DNA of 64,000 nt, taken from NCBI GenBank assembly GCA_022828595.1, contig JAKGHH010000003.1, positions 102,447,583-102,511,582 on the forward strand. The letters are read 5' to 3'. A program made the translations under genes and the position numbers. The notes below the pieces were generated by a model. The model did not search any database and had not been told where the DNA came from. It saw only the letters and a program-made list of their open reading frames with translations. The stretch comes from Nelumbo lutea (Eukaryota; Streptophyta; Magnoliopsida; Proteales; Nelumbonaceae). Below, piece by piece: positions 1 through 11,704 of this stretch (position 1 is the first letter of the stretch; the number at the start of each line of letters is the position of its first letter).

Positions 1-564
1 ATTCCTTGAAGCCTCAAGTTGCAGCCACACTTGAATCAATTTCAACTGTGTATTATATTTGGGGAAAATTGCTGAAACCTCGTCTGAAGTTTCTGGTTGC
101 TGTTGAAACCTTTCCTGAACATTTTGACATAGTTGCAAGTAGATCCCCTTGGGTAAAGTATTCTAAAAGAGGCATGAAAATGTCCAAAATACCCATGCAG
201 TTACTTTTAACAAAAATGTTTGTTTACCAAATTTTCTCTTCATATGAATCACTACTGCCCCAAACTCTTCCAATCTCTTTTCTGAAATTGATTTATTTTT
301 CAAAATTTCCCTTCATATCATCACTCAAAGGTAAAGTTGTGTTTTTGTTGTTTATAAAGTTTGTATTGCTTTTTTTCCCGTGGAAACCAGCCTCAATAAT
401 AATTGTCTGGGCATTTTGGACATTTTTATGCTTTTTTCTTAAATATTCTAATAAAAAGGGTCTAATTGCAATTGTATTAGAGGGTTGAGGGGAGGTGATT
501 GCAACTGCTAAATTTAAGGGAATGTTTCTGCAACGGTCAAAAACTTCAGATGCACCGTTGGGTG

Positions 565-607
565 GGTCCCAGTTGGCTAGGTCGGTAAAATCTAGCCAAC
601 TGGGACC
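565..607. repeat. Perfect 16-bp foldback
   Basis: The arm at 565-580 (GGTCCCAGTTGGCTAG) is the exact reverse complement of 592-607, with an 11-base loop. The half-site GGCTAG/CTAGCC recurs in the foldback at 63569-63615, which suggests a shared short inverted-repeat element family. A small hairpin RNA is an alternative, but nothing else supports transcription. Confidence 0.6.
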
Positions 608-3137
608 AAAGGGTAATGTGACACGTGTACTCCTGATGAAACCCATTTGTTGGCACCTTTATTGCTTTTGTGGACGTGAATGTGGATGTGGGAGAATACA
701 ACCAACCTGGGAATATAAGAAATCAAAAGTAGGAAAATTCCCCAGTTTGGTCAGTTGATTCCATCTTGAGACCTTCTTCCTGTCTCAACTCACTTTTGCT
801 AAAACAACAAAATCAAAATCAAAGCCTTTGATGTATTGTGATGGTCCCATCTTGAATTAGATGAAGGGTCTTGATGGGGGCACAACAATACGTCTAAGAC
901 TAATTTTCAGTTTCAATCCTGAGCTGAAACTATGCCATAGCAAAAGTGAACTCCTTTTCTTACATCAAGAAAGATTGCAATCTGGAAAGCGGGAAGTTTT
1001 ACAGGGTATTGGATTCCGTGTGCCCTGCTTTCACTAGCTTTCTCTCATCTAATGACCATGTGGTTCTCTGTTCATATAAATATATGAATGGTTTGGCTTG
1101 CTACAAACAAGTAAGAACTAGCGATGACCACACAAGTGTGTGGATGGTCACACACTAAAGAGCCTAAAGGTTGTCGCATGTGTTCCATCTGGGCCTAAAT
1201 CAGATTCTCAGTCTTCCATCGATCTAAACTGAGATGAAAATGGGTGATTACAGCTTGTTTAGTGGGTGAGGGTGAGAGCCATCTCATGTCATGCTTTGAT
1301 CACTGGCACTAGACCACTTGCAAATTTGCAAATCAGCCACAACTCTCGTCAGCGCAGCGCATAAACAGCTGGAGAGGTCAGTTGGGTTTTGAGGTGTGCC
1401 GCGCCACTTTGAGAACCAGAAAGATGATATTGGAAAAGCTTTGACCAATCAAATTCCTCGTAAATTTTGATAAAAACCCATATGATTGGTTACTACTTTT
1501 ATAATATTGATTGATTAGTTATAAGGTTTTTCAGTATTAATTATATCTTTCTGGCATCATAGTTGCATGAATCTTAATTTATATGAAGACTGGAAAAGGG
1601 AAGGGGCCAATTGGTTGGTGTAACAGTAGAGTTTTTGGCAGACAAGCGTGGGAATAACAAAGGTTTGAATTTGAGAGTGGCCACTTTATATGCCAATGGT
1701 TAGATCCTGATTCTCCACCCTTGCCAATATCCCCAATAGTTGGGACAATGATGAATAATCTTCCTTTTTGACGATTAGGAAAGAAGTTAGGATTGGTTTC
1801 TTTTTCTGGGCAGCTCAGTTTGAGAAGATTGCAAATACAAATATGTACAGTACATGTGCAGGTGGGATTTGATCCCAAGTCTCCACTATAACCAGCATGA
1901 GACCTTACCAACGAGAGCCTGTGGTTCCACAGTTCTGCTTCTGCAGGTTTGATCATGAACTTCCCATTTGGAGGGGTACGAGTGACCATCTCAACTAACG
2001 GATTCTTGCCATGACATTGCAAATTAAAAATCTTCTAATATTTAGACCTAATTAGGAGACTAGAGATGCTATCCATTCAGCTTCCAACATGATCTATATT
2101 CTAAGCTATGCATCTCATGACAAGTTTTTTATTTTCATTTTGGAAATATGGATATCGTATCTTTTGGGTGAGCCCAGATCTCTTGTAAGCAAAAATTATA
2201 TCCACATGGCATCCAGCTGCACATTAGGAATATCTCTTATAAAAAAGGGTAGTCTAGTGCATGAGGCTCCCGTCAATGCCAATGGGGGTCTGGGGAAGGA
2301 CAAATGTATGCAACCTTAGAAAGAGAGAGAGGTTATTTAGAAATTGGGAATATCTCCTATACGTTATGTTAAATTGACGAGAAGATGCTCCCGGTCCGAA
2401 TCTCCTGCCCATGAGAACTCTGCCCATGTTTATCGCAGCCACACATGGAGAGCATCGATGTTCCCAATTCATGGAAGTAGTGTATTGTGGATAGGCGTGA
2501 GTAAAGTTCTTGTGAACAGGAGATCCCATCTGATATACAGCTTGATTCCCATGCTTTAACAATGTGTGCAGAGGTTTTGCTTGCAAGGAATGCCACAGCG
2601 CACAGCCATGGAAGCAGCAGATTCCTACTTGCTAATTAAGGATAAAAAGTTAATGAATGTAGGAGAGCCTTAATATATATCATTCTTAATTATTAACTCC
2701 CTATGACTTTGACTTAGGAAGACTAGCTAATCTAGCTAAGTAAATTACAGAAAAGCCCATGTTGTCTTCATGTCTATCTTTGCACGAGACATTAGTTCGT
2801 TCGTAGGAAACTAATTAAAACGTTTCACATGAAGAGAGTTTATAACGTGAGCGAGTCCAGATTAGCTCCTAACACGAACCTCGCAATATGGGAGATGTTC
2901 CTCCAATGTGCAGCTGCAAGTGCTGTAAGGTGCGTTCTATGAGGAATAAATCCGGATTCAACGTGAGTAGCCAAGTTTTACTTGTTGATGATGAATAGAC
3001 ATAAGTGGTAATTAGGAATGACCACAGATTTCAAATCTGCTGGCCACAAGACCTTACAACCACACATTGGGAGTATCTCCCATAGTTGTACATTATCATT
3101 TAAGAGGAAATATTCCCAATGTATAACTATAAAATTG

Positions 3138-3294
3138 GGATCTCCTCCCAACAGAAATCCGTCCCAGTACATTTCAACATGATTTGAATTTGCACATCTC
3201 ACCATTAGACTGGAAACCCACCATGAGATGAGATGTGCGAGGACACAAATCATGTTAGAATGTGTTGGGATGATTTTCTGTTGGGAATAGATCC
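3138..3294. repeat. Foldback (MITE-like) element
   Basis: The left part (from 3138, GGATCTCCTCCCAACAG) and the right part read backwards from 3294 (GGATCTATTCCCAACAG) match imperfectly over about 65 bases. The innermost arms are 3192-3201 (GCACATCTCA) and 3229-3238 (TGAGATGTGC). The sequence could fold into a long imperfect hairpin. No coding potential or target-site duplication was seen. Similar inner words (GCACATCTCA) occur in the foldback at 59083-59299. Confidence 0.6.
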
Positions 3295-3613
3295 GGACTC
3301 ATAACTATAGTGTGTTGTGCCCAATGTGTGGCCGATCAGCCGAAACCCAAGAATGACATAAAGTGGATAGTATTCGTAGAGAGGTTTCCATTTCCAACCA
3401 TACGCCCAATCTCTTGTAAGTTACAGCTAGCATTTTGAACAAATCAGACATAGGATCATATGCAGTTGACGAAACTCCACTCTCTTCACAAACCCATTCT
3501 TCCCTAAGCTGCCTCTACCACCATTGATTATATATTCACAACTCTAAATTCTTAATCGGCTAAGATGCATAGTACCTTGCAGGCTTTTAATTATTAATGT
3601 GATTCAAGGGCTA

Positions 3614-4456
3614 TGATGAGATGCAATCAGGCTGCTCCTGGTGATGACTTGGCTTACAGTAGATGACGGACGTGATTAATCTGTACAAGGAGAATCAGAG
3701 AATCCAGGGGGCTTATCCAGCGAGGTCATTCCGATGCTTAAGTCAGTATCTGGTTGCGAGCTGATGAGAGTTTAAGAAAGCAAGAGAGCTAGAGAGCATA
3801 TATTATACATACCTTTGCCCCTAGAGGGTTGGGGCCTTTATATACTGGAGTCCTCGCGGGTCTTTCAGAGTGGTTCCGGGATCCTTGCTATGATGAGGCT
3901 CATTTCTGTATTAACAAGAGATAACGCCGCTAGCCGATAAGGCTCATTACTACCGCCTGTATAGGACAGGAAGATAGTGTTAGCCGTTACGAGGCATGAT
4001 CCCGAAAAGCACGGGATCTTTGGGGTTGCCATGTGAAGGTCAACCTGACTAGATAGTGAGCTGTCTGTGAAGTGTCGGGCTGCTTGGTCGCGAGCTACTT
4101 GAGCTCTTGTTCCATAGACTTGATTTGCTCCGAATGCTGAAGTGCCTTAGTACCGAGGTGATCTTGCACCGAGGTAGGCCTGTCCCGAGGTGGCCTCTTT
4201 CTAGGGTGGTTCATCTATCCAAGCTCAATGTGTAACGAACTTGGTCTTTATCCTGGTCACGATCTGGTAACTCGAAGTAGCTTCAATTAGAGGTAACAGG
4301 GACCCGAGGTCGCTCTGTAGTGAACTGATCACGCTAATCTATCACTCATGTCGGGTCATGTCCACGTGCCGATCTGATTGTGTCGAGTTGTCACTTATGT
4401 CGAGTCATGTCCATGTGTCTCCCCATTACGAGGTCGGGCCAAATCACATTTCATCA
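3614..4456 (-). repeat. 3' LTR of the gypsy element
   Basis: 843 bases, matching 13510-14356 along nearly the whole length. The ends form an inverted repeat (TGATGAGATG at the left, CATTTCATCA at the right). The minus strand carries a TATA-type sequence (TATATAAAGG) at 3835-3844. Compared with the other LTR it lacks about 14 bases near 4020 and differs in many single bases. Confidence 0.92.
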
Positions 4457-4474
4457 ATTGCCCCCCACTCCCCG
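4457..4474 (-). other. Polypurine tract of the gypsy element
   Basis: On the minus strand a G-rich purine run (GGGGAGTGGGGGGCAAT) directly abuts the 3' LTR. This is where plus-strand DNA synthesis is primed in LTR retrotransposons. Its place fixes the inner boundary of this LTR at 4456. Confidence 0.75.
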
Positions 4475-4761
4475 GGCTAGGGGTCTTGACCTGGTGTGGT
4501 GAGTTCATGACGAGCCAAGTGGATTTGGTTCGAAGTTCAAGCAGCTAGTCAGATGAGTCACCGGTCTGATTTATTTGACGTGGCTCGATCAAAAAATCCC
4601 AGATTGTGTCTGCATACGCGCGGATGTCACAAGGTCTATAAATTTCGCGAACGTAAAAAAACGCGCTAAATCGAATTTGGCCTTGGGGATCGTGTAGTCG
4701 GTTTTTCTAGGAGCCGTCAGATCAATCCAATCTCGACCGTTAGCTTTTCAGACATTGCAGC

Positions 4762-4769
4762 TATAAATA
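4762..4769 (+). promoter_or_regulatory. TATA box of the antisense gene
   Basis: TATAAATA followed by a G run lies about 160 bases upstream of the ATG at 4927, on the strand opposite to gag-pol. The spacing fits a transcription start near 4795-4800. It lies inside the element but outside the LTR, so it would be an internal, LTR-independent promoter. Confidence 0.55.
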
Positions 4770-4926
4770 GGGGGGCCCGTGACTCATTCTTCTCATCGTG
4801 AATTATGTGATTGAGCTCTCTCGAGGTTGCATCGAAGCCTTCTAGCTTGGTCTTCTTTTTGTTTTCCACTCCGTCCTTTCTTTTCGATGAGTCATTGTTC
4901 TTTAGTTTTTTCCTGCTTTTCAATCA

Positions 4927-6926
4927 TGTCGAGTTCTAGTGTAGATAGGCTCTTAGATAGTGCTAGCGAGGTGGAGGGTGCTGCTACTCCTACCGGGGAA
5001 GTCAACTCGCGGCAGGGTGCCTCCCCTCTTTTGCCTTTAGAGGGAACCTCTAACCCTGAAGTCGAGCCATCTCTGCTTGGGGAGACCGAAGCTCAGGAAG
5101 AGGATCCGTCCTCCAGATCGGAGGCCCCATCTTCTTCCCGAGGTCGAGATCCCGATGACTTTGGTCCTTCCAAACTGTCTTCGGACAGATTATTGTACTT
5201 AGTGTCCTGCTATTGTCTCCTCGATAGCTTGGTTTTTAGCCTTCCCTTAGGTCAATACCCTTGGGCTCATGATCACCATGAGCTCACTGTTTTTGAGGAG
5301 CAGCTCGCGGCAGGGCTGCGCTTCCCACTTCACCCTTTCCTAGTAGAAATAGTTAGGTTTTATAACATCACTATTGACCAGCTTCATCCGAACTCTATTC
5401 GGAACATCGTTGGCACTATTTCTTTGTTCCACGCCTATAACTGACCTTTAACCCTCAACATCTTTAGCTCAATCTGCGTGATCAAGTGAAACTCAGCCCG
5501 TCTACACGGGGACGTAAGACGAAGCTATTACATCTCTCCCAGACCCAGATTCAAAATCCTGTCCGACTACCCGAACAAGGTTCCGACCTGGAAAAGGCGG
5601 TATCTCATCATCCGTAACCCAGAAGGGTGGTCTTTCCCAACCCACTGGAGGGTGGCTACCAAGGACCCCGGGGTGAGCTTGGATGCAGAGACCAGGGCTG
5701 TGATTAATTCTTGGAGGGACCTTGGCCTCAAGATGAAAAGCTTCTTGGCCGAGGAGGCGCTGGTGCGAGCTGGTTTGAGCCCTCCTAGTAGGTTTATTTT
5801 TCGGGTACTTATTTAAAATGTCCTTTAAGTTGTTGACTAACTGTCTCGGTTTTTTCAATTATAATGCCAGAGGTTGACGCGGAGAGCCTCTTGAGAAGCT
5901 CCCAAAAGGGGAAGAAGGGAGAGGCCGCAAAGAGACTTCACCGGAAAGTCAGGCCTTCAAACTTTGGACCAACTGAGGCCCTGGCTGTGGAGCCGATCTC
6001 CACTGAGCCCCCCAAGGAGGAGGCCCGACCAGCAGCTCCCGAAGTGGTCATGGGTGAGGACCGCAAGGGGGAAGCTCGTCCCTAGGAGCTGAGAGGCTCA
6101 TCTGTGCCCGAGGAGGCAGACACCGAACCGGAGAGCGCTCTCGCAAGCATGCAAGAAAGTATAATGGATCACATGCTTGCGGTGCGCAAGAGTCGGGGCA
6201 CTGTCTTCCATGACGAGATTGCGAAATGGGCTGACATGCTCTCAACTCGGCTCTTGGGACTAGCCGCTAGCCACTATATGGTGGTAAGTATCTTGCCTTC
6301 AATTTTCTTTTTTTTTTTTTTTTTGACTAACCTTGGTCTTCTTTTCCTGGGCCAACTCTGCTATTCACGTGTTGGCTTGCCAATTTGCAATCCATTCAAA
6401 GGAAGCTTGGGATGCCAAGGTGGAAGTGCGGAAGCTTCATCGCGAGCTGGGCCTAGTTCGGGGGGAAGTACTTCAAGTCAAAAAGGAAGTTGAGGGCCAG
6501 AAGTAGCTGATCTTAGTCCAGGAAGGGCAGATCCCCGCGCTGACTGAGGAGAAGGCACGACTTCAGCGAGAGGTCAAAAACCTTGAGGCCATGGTCCAAG
6601 AGCGTACTCAAATCCTCGAGACTTCCATTCAGGAGGCGCGGATAGAGGAAAGGAACCAGGCCGTTGAGCACTTCAAGGAGTCCTCGGAGTTCCACGCTCT
6701 CCAAGTCGAATATGGCTCAAGCTTCTACCGCTCCGGGTTCAAGATGTGCAGGTATCTGGTCCGGAAAAAGTTCCCCAATCTCGACCTTGGTGCCATCACG
6801 ATGTCGGGCTTAGACCCTGAGGTGGCCAAGGCAGCGAACGAGGAGCCCGACTCATCAAAGGAGGAGAGCGATGACGAGGTCGAAGTGGTGGACCCCTCGG
6901 ATATGGCTGGTAGTCCTCCAGCATGA
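4927..6926 (+). pseudogene. Antisense gene of the gypsy element (Transposase_28-like)
   Basis: This gene runs opposite to gag-pol. The first segment (4927-5444) starts MSSSSVDRLL, has an acidic Ser/Pro-rich N-terminus and ends in GLRFPLHPF...QLHPNSIRNIVG, the signature of the Transposase_28 'putative gypsy type transposon' domain. The domain continues in another frame near 5526-5810 (PNKVPTWKRRYLIIRNPEGW). After 5864 there is a charged region, then from about 6410 to 6750 a long heptad-rich coiled coil. An acidic tail (EEPDSSKEESDDEVEVVDP) ends at a stop at 6924-6926. A good splice donor (GTAAGT) stands at 6284, followed by a pyrimidine run, so at least one intron is likely. In-frame stops at 6083 and 6505 and frame changes indicate decay. 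Extra antisense ORFs are known in Tat-lineage elements; their function is unknown. Gag-like function is not indicated. Confidence 0.75.
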
Positions 6927-7679
6927 TAGCTTCTTCTTTTTCTCTCCCTTTTTTTTTTGAGTCCTGAATGTACACCCCGAAGCCACTGAGCTCGGGTCAT
7001 GACAAGATTTTTGTACTCACCCTTTCTTTCAACAGTGAAATACAATGTTTCTAAGTAACCTGTGTGCAAAATAATTCTAAGTGTGAGTGAGCCCCGACCT
7101 GGGCAATTTAATATATAGGTTATCCGAATTGTTGAGCTACCAAGTTGGATAACCACAACAAAAATTTGCCTAAGTGTTTGTTACCCTGAACTATCTACTT
7201 AAACTTTCAGTAGGGGCAACTTAGATAATGAAGGCCGAGGTGAGCGACACTGTAGGGTATATACCCGACTTGTCACTTAAATGTCGATTGTTCCCAACGG
7301 ATCCAACCTGTTGATTTATGCTGAAGTGAGCCAGATATCGTAGGGCTCACGCCCGAGCTATCTACGCTTTAGGCATTAGTAGTGCTTCGCCTATGCCGAA
7401 GAGGTGGATAGGACTTATATGCCCATGCCAAGGAGGCGACTGGGTCTTGGGTGCTCATGCCGAAGAGGCGACTGGGACTTATATGGCAACAAGTCCGTCA
7501 ATTCGATACTTTGGCCCATAAGCCTTGGGGGCAACTTGTAGTCCACCCTCCTTGATCTTGCCCATGCCGAAAGGGCGACTAGGGCTTATATGATACCGAA
7601 GCCTTTTACTAGCTCGACACCTTTAGACTTCTGGAGGTGACTCGTAGTCCACTCTCCAGTTAGACAATCACAGATAATA

Positions 7680-8700
7680 TCGTCTCAAATTGCCGATGTT
7701 TCATGCTCGAGGTACCTGTTTTACTTCTAAGGTCTCATTCTCATACATACTTTCCCCGAACACCCGCTTTACTCGGTAGGGTCCTTCCCAATTCGGTCCG
7801 AGCTTACCACACCGAGTTCAGACATCATGGCTTTGTGAAGAACCAGGTCTCCAACGCGGAAGTTCGGCTTCTTGACTTGGGCGTTGTAGTACCGAGCCAC
7901 TCTCTACTGGTAGGCCGCGGTCCGGATGTATGCGAGGTCTCGTACCTCTTCTACTAGATCGAGGTTGGTGCGTAAATCGTCATCGTTTGTCTCTTCGTCG
8001 TATGCCTCTAGGCGTAGCGTAGGTACCTCGATCTCGGTTGAGATTACTGTCTTCGTGCTGTAGGTGAGGTTGAAGGGAGTTTCACCCATGGAAGTCTTTA
8101 TAGTGGTTTGGTAAGCCCATAGTACACTGGGCAGCTCGTCTACCCATAGTCCTTTAGCTCGGGCTAAGCGTGTTTTCAGTCCACGAAGGATGGCCCTATT
8201 CGTGACTTCCGCTTGACCATTTGCTTAAGGGTGCGCCACCGAGGTGAAATTCTGTCGTATCCCCATCTCTTTGCACCCGTTTTGGAACTTGATATCCTTG
8301 AATTGCTTGCGTTGTCAGAGATAAGCACTTGAGGTAGTCCGAAGCGGCATACTATGCTTCTCCAAAAGAAGTTTTGCACGCTTCGTGTTGTGATCATCGC
8401 AAAAGGTTCCGCCTCTACCCACTTTGTAAAATAATCCACTGCTACGACCAAGAATCTCCTCTGTCCCGTAGCTGGCGGGTATGGTCCAAGGATGTCGATT
8501 CCCCACTGCGTGAAGGGCCATGGGCTAGTGAGGTACTTCAGGTCTGCAATGGCTGGTGGTGGACGTTGGTGTGCCTTTGACACTTGTCGCATCTTTTGAC
8601 GAGTTCAAGCGCATCTGCCTTCATCGTGGGTTAGTAGTACCCCTATCGTAGTGCTTTTTGGGCTAGGGCTCTGCCCCCCAGGTGTCCGTCGCACAAAACT
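7680..8700 (-). pseudogene. Gypsy integrase remnant
   Basis: Read on the minus strand, the zinc-binding part is visible near 8590-8620 (KRCDKCQRH). The catalytic core follows with WGIDILGP, DYFTKWVEAEP and LISDN, giving the first two acidic residues of the D,D,E triad. After a frameshift near 8290 come MGETPFNLTYST (about 8089) and, beyond a stop at 7904, the C-terminal segment (KKPNFRVGDLVLHK). The family cuts and joins element cDNA into host DNA. The third acidic residue cannot be placed with certainty because the frame is broken in that region. Nonfunctional. Confidence 0.88.
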
Positions 8701-8969
8701 TCATGAGTGTCACGGAAAATGAGCTCAGCTTCCAAAGGTCGCAAGCAACGCAAATAGGGGAGCGTGTAGGATTTTTGGTATAGTCATTCGTCTATCATGA
8801 CGTATTTGGCCGCCTGATGCTCTACCCTTCTGGCTGCATTACGATATGTAGGGAGGGTCCTGTAAAGCAGGTAGCCCGCAAGTGGGTCAATCCAACTCGG
8901 CTCTGCTTGCGCAACAGGAGCGACCTCCTCTACCCCCTTAAGAATGTTGGGCCGAGACAAGTTCTCAAT

Positions 8970-9663
8970 TTACACGGTCCTCATAGAGTTATTGCTTGTG
9001 TTGGCTAGTCGGGACAGAGCATCGGCCTCAGCGTTCCAGGACCTCAGGATCTGCTTGATGAAGTAAGACTGGAAATTACGCAGAGCTTCTCTGACCTTGG
9101 CTAGGTAGGTGATCATGGTTGGTTCACAGGCTTCGTATTCGTCGGTGACCTGGTTGACCACGAGCTGGGAGTTGCTGCAGATGATGAGGTGTTTGGCTTA
9201 TACTTCGTTTGCTAAAGCAAGCCCGACTATCAATGCTTCGTACTCCGTTTCATTATTGGACGTGGTGTGAATTCAAACTGAAGCGCATACTCCAGTTTCA
9301 CCCCGCTTGGCCCGTACAAAATGATACTAGCTCCACTACCTTGCTGATTTGATGAGTCGCCCACATGGAGGATCCATGGCTCCTCATCCCTGGTTGGCTT
9401 TGCTCTAACCAGGAGAGGTGCCACGTTGGTTGATGCTTCCTCTCTGTGCTCGGGCTCGATCAACTCAGGAACTACAATGCTGAAGGTACATTCCGCGAAA
9501 AAGTCGGCTAAGGCTTGGGCCTTGATGGTTGTCCGGGGCTCGTACTGGATGTCGTACTCGCTGAGTTCAATGGCCCACTTCGTCAATCTATTGATGACCT
9601 CGGGCTTGAGCAAGACTTGCCTTAGAGGTTTGTTGGTGAGGACGACGACGGGATGAGCTTGGA
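8970..9663 (-). pseudogene. Gypsy RNase H remnants
   Basis: The frame 9613-9230 reads KWAIELSEYDIQYEPRTTIKAQALADF and then WILHVGDSSNQQGSGASIILYGPSG. The first is the usual C-terminal end of the gypsy RT-RNase H; the second begins an extra RNase H-like domain typical of Tat elements (expected VDGSSN, here VGDSSN, so the first catalytic acid is shifted or lost). The continuation at 9161-8970 (VREALRNFQSYFIKQILRSWNAEADALSRLA) is the C-terminal part of that domain. Several frame breaks separate the pieces. Confidence 0.82.
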
Positions 9664-9679
9664 AGTACGGTCGAAGCTT

Positions 9680-10740
9680 TCAGGCTGTGACGACCAGTTC
9701 GTACGTCAGTTTCTCTATCTCTAGGCATCTGGTTTCCGCATCCTGCAAAACTTTACTAACATAGTAGATGAATTGTTGGACCCGATCTACTTCTTTTATC
9801 AGTACTGAGTTGACTACCTTGTCACTCGTAGAGAGGTACAGTTTCAAAATTTCTCCCTCCTCTGGTCGGGTCAGAACCGGGACGCTGGTTAGATAATTTT
9901 TGAGCTCGTCGAAGGTGATCTGGCACTGTTTGGTCCACTCGAAATCCTTGCTCTTTTTAATTGCCTTGAAGAAAGGTAGGCAGCGATATGCCAACTTAGA
10001 CATGAAGCGATTCAGAGTGGCAATACGACCGTTCAGCCTTTGAACCTTCTTTAATTTGTGGGGCAGTCTCATATCTAGGATGGCCTTTATCTTTTCGGGG
10101 TTGGCTTCGATGCCATGCTGGTTAACTATGTAACCCAGGAATTTTCCCGAGGTTACATCGAATACACACTTGTTAGGGTTTAGCTTCATGTTATATTTGT
10201 GCAAAATTTCAAAAACACAATGCAGATCTTTAATTAAATCATTTGAAAATTGAGTTTTGACGACCATGTCATCTACATAGCATTCTACTTTCTTGCTGAT
10301 CAGCGGCTCAAAAAGTCAGTTTACAAGTCTTTGAAATGTTGCCCCGGCATTTTTCAGTCCAAAGGGTATGACCTTGTAACAGTACATGCCTTGCTCGGTT
10401 ATGAAGGCCATTTTTTCTTCATCGTCAGGGTCCATCTTAATCTGTTTGTAGCCTGAGTATGCATCCAAAAAACTTAGCAACTCGTGCCTGAGGTCACGTC
10501 CACTAGACGATCAATCTTGGGAAGTGGGAAACAGTCCTTTGGGCAGGCCCGATTCAGGTCGGTATAGTCAATGTACATGCGCCATTTACTATTGGCCTTT
10601 TTTACCAGAACGGGGTTAGCCACCTAGCTCAGGTAATGGACTTCCCTGATGAAATCGACTGCGAGAAGCTTCCCGACTTCCTTGTCGACTACTCTCCAAC
10701 GCTCTGGGTTAGGTTGCGTTTCTTCTATCTAACGAGCCTA
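9680..10740 (-). pseudogene. Gypsy reverse transcriptase remnant
   Basis: The minus strand encodes PFGLKNAGATFQRLVN around 10390-10310 and the catalytic YVDDMVV at about 10290-10262, followed by KLNPNKCVFDVTSGKFLGYIV and the thumb/connection region EKIKAILDM...FEWTKQCQITFDELK. These are the classical palm motifs of Ty3/gypsy RT, which copies element RNA into DNA. A stop interrupts the palm just after FQRLVN, and others lie upstream, so the copy is dead although the catalytic YVDD box itself survives. Confidence 0.92.
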
Positions 10741-11605
10741 ACTATAGGATCGGTGTTTAACTTGTGAGTTATTATTTTAGCATCTATACCGGGCATCTCT
10801 ACCGCAGACCATGCAAACACATCTAAATGTTCAAGTAAGAAACTTACCAACTGAGAACACAGAGGCTCCTCAATCAATGTGCCGATTTGGAGAGTCCTGG
10901 TTGGATCTTCGGTCGAAAGGGTACAGGGACTGTCTCTTCTATCGGTGAAGCTCGCTCCTTGATGTACTCTACAGGTCGCTCCAATTCGAAGTCGTCTGAG
11001 GCCTTGGCTTTCCCTTTGAGGGTGGCAACGTAGCATTTGTGAGACTCAAGTTGGTCACCTCGCACCACCCCAACTCTGAAGTTCGTGGGGAACTTCATAG
11101 CCAAATAATAGGTGGACACCACTGCGCAAAGAGTGTGGATGATAGGCTGACCTATAATGGCATTGTACGGGGAGGGAGTCGCGACCACTAGAAAAGTGTG
11201 GTCAAACCTTGCAATGCTAGGCCACGCACCGACCTCTATAGGTACTATAGTTCGCCCCAAGGGCCTGACTTATTCTCCATTAAAGCCTATCAGGGGTGTG
11301 TTTGTGGGCTTGATATCACTTTATGTGAGTTGTAGCTTGTTGAATGCGTCCTTAAATGGTATATCTTCCGATCTACCTGAATCGACCAGGACACGCTTCA
11401 ATTCGAAGTCGTTGATTCTTATTTTTACAACGAGCGCGCCATCATGGGGGTATTGGAACCCGTGCACATCATCTTCAATGGAGAACATGGGCTCTTCGAA
11501 CCTTGGCCGCTTCGAGAGGTTCTGCTCTTCTCTTTCTAACTCACGAGCCGATGTTTTCGCTGCGTCTGATGTGCAACCCGCGGCAATTGACCCGCCAGTG
11601 ATCAT
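10725..11605 (-). pseudogene. Gypsy aspartic protease region
   Basis: The frame 11605-11321 contains VKIRINDFELKRVLVDSGRSEDI, an aspartic protease active-site DSG with the usual preceding strand. After a frame break, 11260-10874 continues with PSIARFDHTFLVVATPSPYNAIIGQPIIHTL, the flap-to-second-strand part of the domain. Such proteases process Gag-Pol. The reading frame is broken between the halves. Confidence 0.82.
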
Positions 11606-11704
11606 ACGAATTATCCCTCGAACTGGCCTTTCTTCGGGCAGTTGTCTCTACGGCTGCTCACTATGTCTGTTACTGGTCTCGGGAGCATCTCTCCCTTGCT
11701 CCTC

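Larger units (their letters stand above)
1..3613. other. Spacer with repeat debris, no supported gene
   Basis: I see no convincing coding exon here; the open frames are short, lack recognisable domains and are not supported by splice context. The stretch holds a perfect short foldback near 565-607, a longer foldback at 3138-3294, and scattered fragments around 1860-2600 and 3050-3130 that share phrases (isolated words such as 'gatctcctgccc' and 'gggaatatctccc') with the MITE at 54451-54651 and with debris at 61.9 kb. Those fragments are best read as old copies of short nonautonomous DNA transposons. A distal exon of a gene lying to the left of the window cannot be excluded. Confidence 0.5.

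Noticed and set aside
6..758. Overlapping open frames on both strands at the left edge
   Set aside because: Low-complexity, Phe/Leu-rich translations without domains, overlapping each other on opposite strands; no splice or start context.
1850..1930. tRNA-like phrase (GGTGGGATTTGATCCCAAGT and following)
   Set aside because: It resembles a T-arm by chance; no acceptor or anticodon stem can be drawn and the sequence lies in MITE debris.
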